From Victivallales bacterium (GTDB lineage Bacteria > Verrucomicrobiota > Lentisphaeria > Oligosphaerales > Oligosphaeraceae), in assembly GCA_017431185.1 (NCBI GenBank), contig JAFRLP010000655.1, forward strand, positions 1 to 13,742: 13,742 bases of DNA, in the 5' to 3' direction. The notes beneath the pieces were generated by a model. It had not been told where the DNA came from and did no database searches. It saw only the letters and a program-made list of their open reading frames with translations. Position 1 is the stretch's first letter. Each line of letters opens with the position of its first letter. Positions 13,714 through 13,742 of the stretch are shown piece after piece. The position numbers were made by a program, and so were the translations under genes.

Positions 13714-13742
13714 CTTTTTGGGGTGCAGTCCCTCCGCAATCG

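Overview
The window is bacterial chromosome, with moderately GC-rich coding sequence and two clearly AT-rich non-coding patches (about 1-120 and 4030-4225). The gene mix is sugar catabolism, a GH42-like hydrolase, a large acetyl-xylan-esterase-like hydrolase, FmdB, and an AAA/PD-(D/E)XK protein of an expanded family. Together with dispersed GC-rich palindromes and a 9-bp GGGACA-type tandem repeat, this suggests a gut or sediment member of the PVC group, possibly Lentisphaerota. That placement is an inference from gene content and repeats, not from a phylogenetic marker. I see no rRNA, tRNA or CRISPR.

Left third (1-4948): a minus-strand catabolic operon reads PfkB-type sugar kinase -> L-fucose-isomerase-like protein -> glucosamine-6-phosphate deaminase (nagB) -> N-acetylglucosamine-6-phosphate deacetylase (nagA). 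The genes are 12 to 45 bases apart or overlap as ATGA. nagA is broken at its 3' end and lacks the part that carries the catalytic aspartate. A DeoR-family regulator is divergently transcribed. The 196-bp gap between them holds two back-to-back promoters and an AT-rich repeated motif that is a plausible operator.

Middle (4949-11233): a palindromic repeat pair, then a decayed GH42-like glycoside hydrolase with a frame break and apparently a large internal deletion. These are followed by co-directional genes for an FmdB zinc-ribbon protein, a 676-residue two-domain alpha/beta hydrolase (esterase-like), a hexose-6-phosphate mutarotase-like protein and a D-2-hydroxyacid dehydrogenase. Two abutting copies of the repeat lie between the last two genes, and the end of the second copy supplies the ribosome-binding site of the dehydrogenase.

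Right part (11234-13742): about 740 bases of gene debris and repeats: the C-terminal stub of a DUF4143-type ATPase, a third full copy of the two-hairpin repeat, a five-unit 9-bp tandem repeat and a long nested palindrome. An intact minus-strand AAA-like ATPase with a C-terminal PD-(D/E)XK nuclease-like domain follows.

The sugar genes are consistent with import and breakdown of amino-sugar or deoxysugar-containing glycans. No complete new defence or biosynthetic system is visible. The most unusual content is the set of structured dispersed repeats, which sit next to decayed genes.
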